7,421 nt of DNA. Source: CAYSIX01 sp964431205 (lineage in GTDB: Bacteria; Planctomycetota; Phycisphaerae; Phycisphaerales; Phycisphaeraceae). The notes beneath the pieces are model-generated. The model did no database searches and was not told where the DNA came from. It saw only the letters and a list, made by a program, of their open reading frames with translations. Position numbers and translations under genes: made by a program. Of the stretch, positions 5,452 to 7,421 are shown one piece after another (the stretch's first letter is position 1; each line of letters begins with the position of its first letter). The DNA lies in the NCBI GenBank assembly GCA_964431205.1, contig CAYSIX010000205.1, positions 1 to 7,421 on the forward strand. Reading direction: 5' to 3'.

Positions 5452-5934
5452 GTGCCACGGGTGGTCGAGGGCGAGCTGAGGTTGCCGGACGCGAAACTGG
5501 CGATCGTCGTCGCGCGGTTCAACGAGTTCATCACGCGTCACCTGCTGGACGCGGCGGTGGCGACGTGGCGTCAGCTCGGCGGGGACCCCGAGTCGCTGAC
5601 GATCGCGCACGTGCCCGGCAGCTTCGAGCTGGCGGTGACGGCGAAGAAGCTGGCCGAGTCCGGCCAATACCGCGCGATCGTCTGCCTGGGCTGCGTGATC
5701 CGCGGGGAGACGGACCATTACGACCACGTGGTGGAGCAGGCGGCCAGGGGCGTGCGTGAGGTGGGGACGCGGACGGGCGTGCCGTGCATCTTCGGCGTGC
5801 TGACCTGCGACACGCTGGAGCAGGCGATCCAGCGGGCGGGGGCGAAGATGGGCAACCAGGGCCGGGCGGCGATGCTGACGGCGGTGGAGATGGCGAACCT
5901 GATGACGAAGCTCGAGTCACCCTCGGGGTCTTAG
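5452..5934 (+). CDS. ribH: 6,7-dimethyl-8-ribityllumazine synthase
   Basis: RibH condenses 5-amino-6-ribitylaminouracil with 3,4-dihydroxybutanone phosphate to give lumazine, the penultimate step of riboflavin synthesis, and usually assembles as pentamers or 60-mers in the cytoplasm. The 160-residue length is typical. Visible motifs are RFNEFIT (22-28), the aromatic-binding start of the active site; VPGSFELA (54-61), which binds the pyrimidine; GCVIRGETDHYDHV (80-93), with the catalytic His in the HYDHV segment; and AGAKMGNQGRAA (129-140), the phosphate-binding and helix region. The start is GTG, with AAGGAG about 10 nt upstream. No other RIB gene is in the window. The ribH-nusB neighbourhood is widely conserved in bacteria. 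The leader (5247-5451) holds an inverted repeat but no recognisable riboswitch. Confidence 0.97.
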   Translation: MPRVVEGELRLPDAKLAIVVARFNEFITRHLLDAAVATWRQLGGDPESLTIAHVPGSFELAVTAKKLAESGQYRAIVCLGCVIRGETDHYDHVVEQAARGVREVGTRTGVPCIFGVLTCDTLEQAIQRAGAKMGNQGRAAMLTAVEMANLMTKLESPSGS

Positions 5935-5997
5935 CGGCGTCACGCTGTGTGCGGGGGGTGACGGTTCCTCGACGAGATTCGAGTGCCGAGTTTAGCG

Positions 5998-6114
5998 GCG
6001 GGGCAACGCCCTGCGGACGCGCACGAGGGCGTCGGTGGCACGTTCGCAGTGAGACTGACTCACACGTCGTTGTGGCGCGAACGCGCGGCCCAGCAGCCAC
6101 GCATGCGGCGGTGT
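5998..6114. repeat. Hairpin-led intergenic repeat, copy 1
   Basis: It begins with a stem GCGGGGC (5998-6004), loop AAC and GCCCTGC (6008-6014), seven pairs with one G-T. GGACGC and a body of about 100 nt follow. The body shares CACACGTCGTTG (6061-6072) and CAGCCACGCATGCG (6094-6107) exactly or nearly so with copy 2. Confidence 0.8.
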
Positions 6115-6240
6115 CCGCGAGGCGTTGCCTCGCGGCTGGCGGACGCACACGTCGTCGTGGGGCGGACGTTTGCAGCGAGAGTCACGCACACGTCGTTGCG
6201 GCTCGAGCGCACGGCGCACCAGCCACGCATGCGACGGCGT
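6115..6240. repeat. Hairpin-led intergenic repeat, copy 2
   Basis: It opens with a perfect 9-bp stem, CCGCGAGGC (6115-6123), loop GTT, GCCTCGCGG (6127-6135). GGACGC follows at 6141, exactly 126 nt after the same word in copy 1 (6015). The two bodies look roughly 80% identical by eye. Confidence 0.8.
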
Positions 6241-6272
6241 CCGCGAGGCGTGGCCTCGCGGCTGTAGCCGCG
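6241..6272. repeat. Terminal hairpin of the repeat, with a competing hairpin
   Basis: CCGCGAGGC (6241-6249), loop GTG, GCCTCGCGG (6253-6261) repeats the copy 2 hairpin and closes the array. A second stem, CGCGGC (6257-6262) with GCCGCG (6267-6272) over TGTA, shares bases with the first, so only one can form at a time. It lies just upstream of the nusB -10 element. Confidence 0.7.
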
Positions 6273-6281
6273 GACAACTGC

Positions 6282-6287
6282 TACACT
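6282..6287 (+). promoter_or_regulatory. -10-like element of a probably leaderless nusB
   Basis: TACACT lies 7 nt before the ATG at 6295, so transcription starting about 7 nt downstream would begin at the start codon. No Shine-Dalgarno is present. The -35 region overlaps the hairpins and shows no clear match. Confidence 0.4.
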
Positions 6288-6294
6288 TTGGATG

Positions 6295-6774
6295 ATGGAG
6301 AAGCGACGCGACATCCGCCGACTGGCGATGCAGGTGCTGTACCAGATCGACGTCTCGGGCGAGGCCGACCGGGCGACGATCCTGGAGGGGCTGGACGCGG
6401 ATCATGCGCCGGTAGCGGTGCGTGAGGCGGCGGTGGAGCTGGCGTTGTCGGCCTGGGCCGAGCACGCGTCGGCGGATGCGCTGATCGCGGCGTTGACGCC
6501 CGACTGGCCGACGCACCGTCAGCCGCCGGTGGACCGGGCGATCCTGCGGCTGGCGTATCACGAGCTGAGCAGCGGGCACGCGCCGGGGCCGGTGGTGATC
6601 TACGAGGCGGTGGAGCTGGCCAAGCAATTCTGCGGCGAGGGCAGCCCGGCGTTCATCAACGCGGTGCTGGACAAGATGGCGCGGCGGCTGGGGGCCGAGA
6701 CGCTGTCGGCCGGGCCGACGCCGACACCGACGCCGACACCGATGGTGACGCCGGCGCCCGGGGTGGTGACGTAA
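6295..6774 (+). CDS. nusB: NusB, transcription antitermination factor
   Basis: NusB binds the boxA RNA with NusE (ribosomal protein S10) and prevents premature termination in rRNA operons. The helical fold is recognisable (numbering from the ATG at 6292): RRLAMQVLYQID (9-20), the conserved first helix; PPVDRAILRLAYHEL (78-92); and VIYEAVELAKQFCGEGSPAFINAVLDKMAR (102-131), the signature C-terminal block. The ATG at 6295 is preferred over the adjacent one at 6292 because of the -10 spacing; they differ by one Met. The core ends near residue 135. After it comes a Thr-Pro tail (142-150), encoded by an imperfect 12-nt repeat of CCGACGCCGACA type (about 6716-6741) and probably disordered. ribH lies upstream, and copies of one repeat family flank the gene on both sides. 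Confidence 0.95.
   Translation: MEKRRDIRRLAMQVLYQIDVSGEADRATILEGLDADHAPVAVREAAVELALSAWAEHASADALIAALTPDWPTHRQPPVDRAILRLAYHELSSGHAPGPVVIYEAVELAKQFCGEGSPAFINAVLDKMARRLGAETLSAGPTPTPTPTPMVTPAPGVVT
6716..6741 (+). repeat. 12-nt tandem repeat encoding the NusB Thr-Pro tail
   Basis: Two near-identical units of the CCGACGCCGACA type, with a degenerate continuation, encode alternating Pro and Thr. This is a simple-sequence tract that can gain or lose units without a frameshift, because 12 is a multiple of three. Confidence 0.6.
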
Positions 6775-6792
6775 CCGACGCGGACGTGAGCC

Positions 6793-6866
6793 GTGGGACA
6801 ACGCCCCGCGGACGCGTGTGGCGTCGTGGGTCGCGCACGTTTGCCGTGAGATGCACGCACACGTCG
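6793..6866. repeat. Hairpin-led intergenic repeat, diverged partial copy 3
   Basis: GTGGGAC (6793-6799), AAC, GCCCCGC (6803-6809) and GGACGCG match the opening of copy 1, with one disrupted pair. The first half of the body follows, including CACGTTTGC, GTGAGA and ACGCACACGTCG (6855-6866). After that the resemblance fades. It lies 15-20 nt after the nusB stop. Confidence 0.65.
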
Positions 6867-6888
6867 CCGTCCGCGTGGCGCTGTTGGG

Positions 6889-6936
6889 GCGCGAGTGGGG
6901 GGCCTGTCCCCACGCGTCGCGCGGCTGGGTTTTCTT
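6889..6936 (+). terminator. Terminator-like hairpin between nusB and ftsY
   Basis: GCGCGA (6889-6894) pairs with TCGCGC (6917-6922) and, stacked inside, GTGGGG (6895-6900) pairs with CCCCAC (6908-6913), with three bases bulged on the right arm. TTTTCTT follows at 6930-6936, separated from the stem by 7 nt. The gap makes it weaker than a textbook terminator, but it is the best plus-strand candidate in the window and would separate nusB from ftsY transcription. Confidence 0.45.
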
Positions 6937-6964
6937 GGCGCCGCGCCCCGGCTCGGCGATTCAC

Positions 6965-6970
6965 TAGAAT
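6965..6970 (+). promoter_or_regulatory. -10 element of a probably leaderless ftsY
   Basis: TAGAAT, five of six to consensus, ends 8 nt before the ATG at 6979, so the transcript should begin at or next to the start codon. No Shine-Dalgarno is present. No good -35 hexamer lies at 16-18 nt; TTGGCG (6935-6940) is too far away. Confidence 0.5.
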
Positions 6971-6978
6971 CCGCGGCC

Positions 6979-7395
6979 ATGGGACTGTTCCGAGCCGCAC
7001 TGGACAAGCTGAAGCAGGGCCTGGCGCGTACGCGGAGCGGATCGGCGGCGACGCTGCGCACGATCCTCACCGGCCAGCGCCTCTCCGCCGAGCTGCTGCG
7101 CGACCTCGAACGCGCGATGATCCAGGCGGACATCGGCGTCAAGACCGCGGTCGAGCTGCGCAAGGACATCGAGGCGGCGTGGGAGCGGGGCGAGATGACC
7201 TCGGGCGACGAGGCGCTGGCGTTTCTCAAGGATCAGCTCCGAAGAGGTACACCCGAAGAAGCAGCATCGACAGCAAGGCGACCACAACGAACTTCAGCGA
7301 ATCCAACGCCATCCGGGGCCAATGAACGAAGCGCTCCTCTCCGCCGCCAGACGCCCCCAAATGAAAGAACCGAGTCTCTGCTTGACTCCGGTTGA
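6979..7395 (+). pseudogene. ftsY: FtsY (SRP receptor), N-terminal part only; broken at about 7240
   Basis: FtsY is the membrane-associated GTPase that receives ribosome-SRP complexes and hands them to SecYEG. The start MGLFRAALDKLKQGLARTR (1-19) and the helical N domain, with QRLSAELLRDLERAMIQADIGVKTAVEL (33-60) and EALAFLKDQLR (78-88), are typical. There is no long acidic A domain, which is common outside enterobacteria. After residue 88 (codon at 7240) the similarity ends. The remaining 50 residues are Pro/Thr/Arg/Ser-rich, with no G domain and none of the GxxGxGKT-type P-loop expected about 20 residues later. The stop is at 7393-7395. Base composition shifts at the same point. As it stands, the product could not bind GTP. 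Since ftsY is normally essential, an assembly join or a second intact copy elsewhere is likely. Confidence 0.85.
7226..7312 (-). pseudogene. Membrane-anchor start of another gene, truncated at the join with ftsY
   Basis: The minus strand reads MALDSLKFVVVALLSMLLLR and then VYLFGADP before a stop at 7226-7228: 28 codons with a single strong hydrophobic helix (about residues 8-19) followed by Arg. The last three or four residues lie on the ftsY side of the 7240 join, so the true protein probably continued past it. The anchor followed by an RxxLF-like segment recalls the N-terminus of signal peptidase I (LepB), but the fragment is too short to be sure. The frame is open upstream to a TAA at 7418-7420, so a start further back is possible, for example the TTG within 7350-7365. 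It might also be chance. Confidence 0.3.
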
Positions 7396-7421
7396 TAAGG
7401 TCGGTATATGTTAGGTATTAC

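Larger units (their letters stand above)
5935..6291. other. Intergenic stretch ribH-nusB, filled by repeats
   Basis: This stretch contains no gene. The first 60 nt hold small inverted repeats near the ribH stop (ACCC/GGGT at about 5919-5928, GTCAC/GTGAC) that could end the ribH message. The rest is two tandem copies of a hairpin-led repeat, and the last 30 nt the nusB promoter region. A 94-codon plus-strand frame (5983-6267) translates the two copies but is Arg/Ala-rich and accidental in appearance. Confidence 0.7.

Noticed and set aside
5983..6267. Plus-strand 94-codon ORF with two similar 42-residue halves, as a repeat protein
   Set aside because: The internal repeat comes from the 126-bp DNA repeat, a multiple of three. 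The hairpins at unit ends and the diverged copy 3 with a different frame and stops point to non-coding DNA.
5992..6801. Minus-strand 269-codon ORF across the repeats and nusB
   Set aside because: It is an Arg/His/Gln-rich shadow of nusB and the repeat array, with no motif or start signal.
6895..6978. Longer ftsY start at 6895
   Set aside because: It would begin inside the terminator-like stem and add residues unlike FtsY. The ATG at 6979 gives the canonical MGLF start behind a good -10 element.
6600..7229. Minus-strand 209-codon Ser/Arg/Pro-rich ORF across the nusB-ftsY gap
   Set aside because: It is antisense to two recognised genes, without motifs or translation signals.

Overview
The window is GC-rich bacterial chromosome carrying single-copy housekeeping genes. 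The set (MraZ, LexA, LpxI, lumazine synthase, NusB, FtsY) points to a diderm bacterium that makes lipid A. The style of LexA, the G/C-ending codons, and the order lpxI-ribH-nusB-ftsY suggest a planctomycete, most likely of the Phycisphaerae. That placement rests on recognition by eye, not on a search.

Layout. Positions 1-640 hold no gene I can name. There is one promoter-like sequence, some strong hairpins and a doubtful ORF. mraZ follows on the minus strand (641-1141), with a TTG start. About 300 bp separate it from a divergent plus-strand unit: an unrecognised gene (from 1446) and the SOS repressor gene lexA (1891-2520). The intergenic stretch carries four GTGGGG-like repeats at about 10-bp spacing in front of mraZ, a DnaA-box-like 9-mer, a plus-strand promoter candidate and a palindrome.

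Next comes a two-gene type II restriction-modification unit: a beta-class DNA methyltransferase (2605-3594), overlapped by 4 nt by a PaeR7I/XhoI-family endonuclease (3591-4325), predicted to act on CTCGAG. Its base and codon use are visibly less G+C-extreme than its neighbours', which suggests horizontal acquisition.

The right half is lpxI (4398-5246), ribH (5452-5934), nusB (about 6295-6774) and the start of ftsY (6979 on). nusB is flanked by copies of a hairpin-led intergenic repeat: two in tandem at a 126-bp period before it and one diverged partial copy after it. nusB and ftsY lack a Shine-Dalgarno sequence and have a -10-like hexamer placed so that the transcript would begin at or next to the ATG, so both may be leaderless.

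ftsY breaks off at about 7240, after 88 recognisable residues. Beyond that point the composition changes, and the minus strand reads as the N-terminal membrane anchor of another protein, which also stops at the join. This is either a genomic rearrangement or an assembly chimera.

I see no CRISPR array, tRNA, rRNA, transposase or clearly new multi-gene system. The strongest leads are the ftsY junction, the repeat family around nusB, the mraZ control region, the unknown gene before lexA, and the pairing of methyltransferase with endonuclease.
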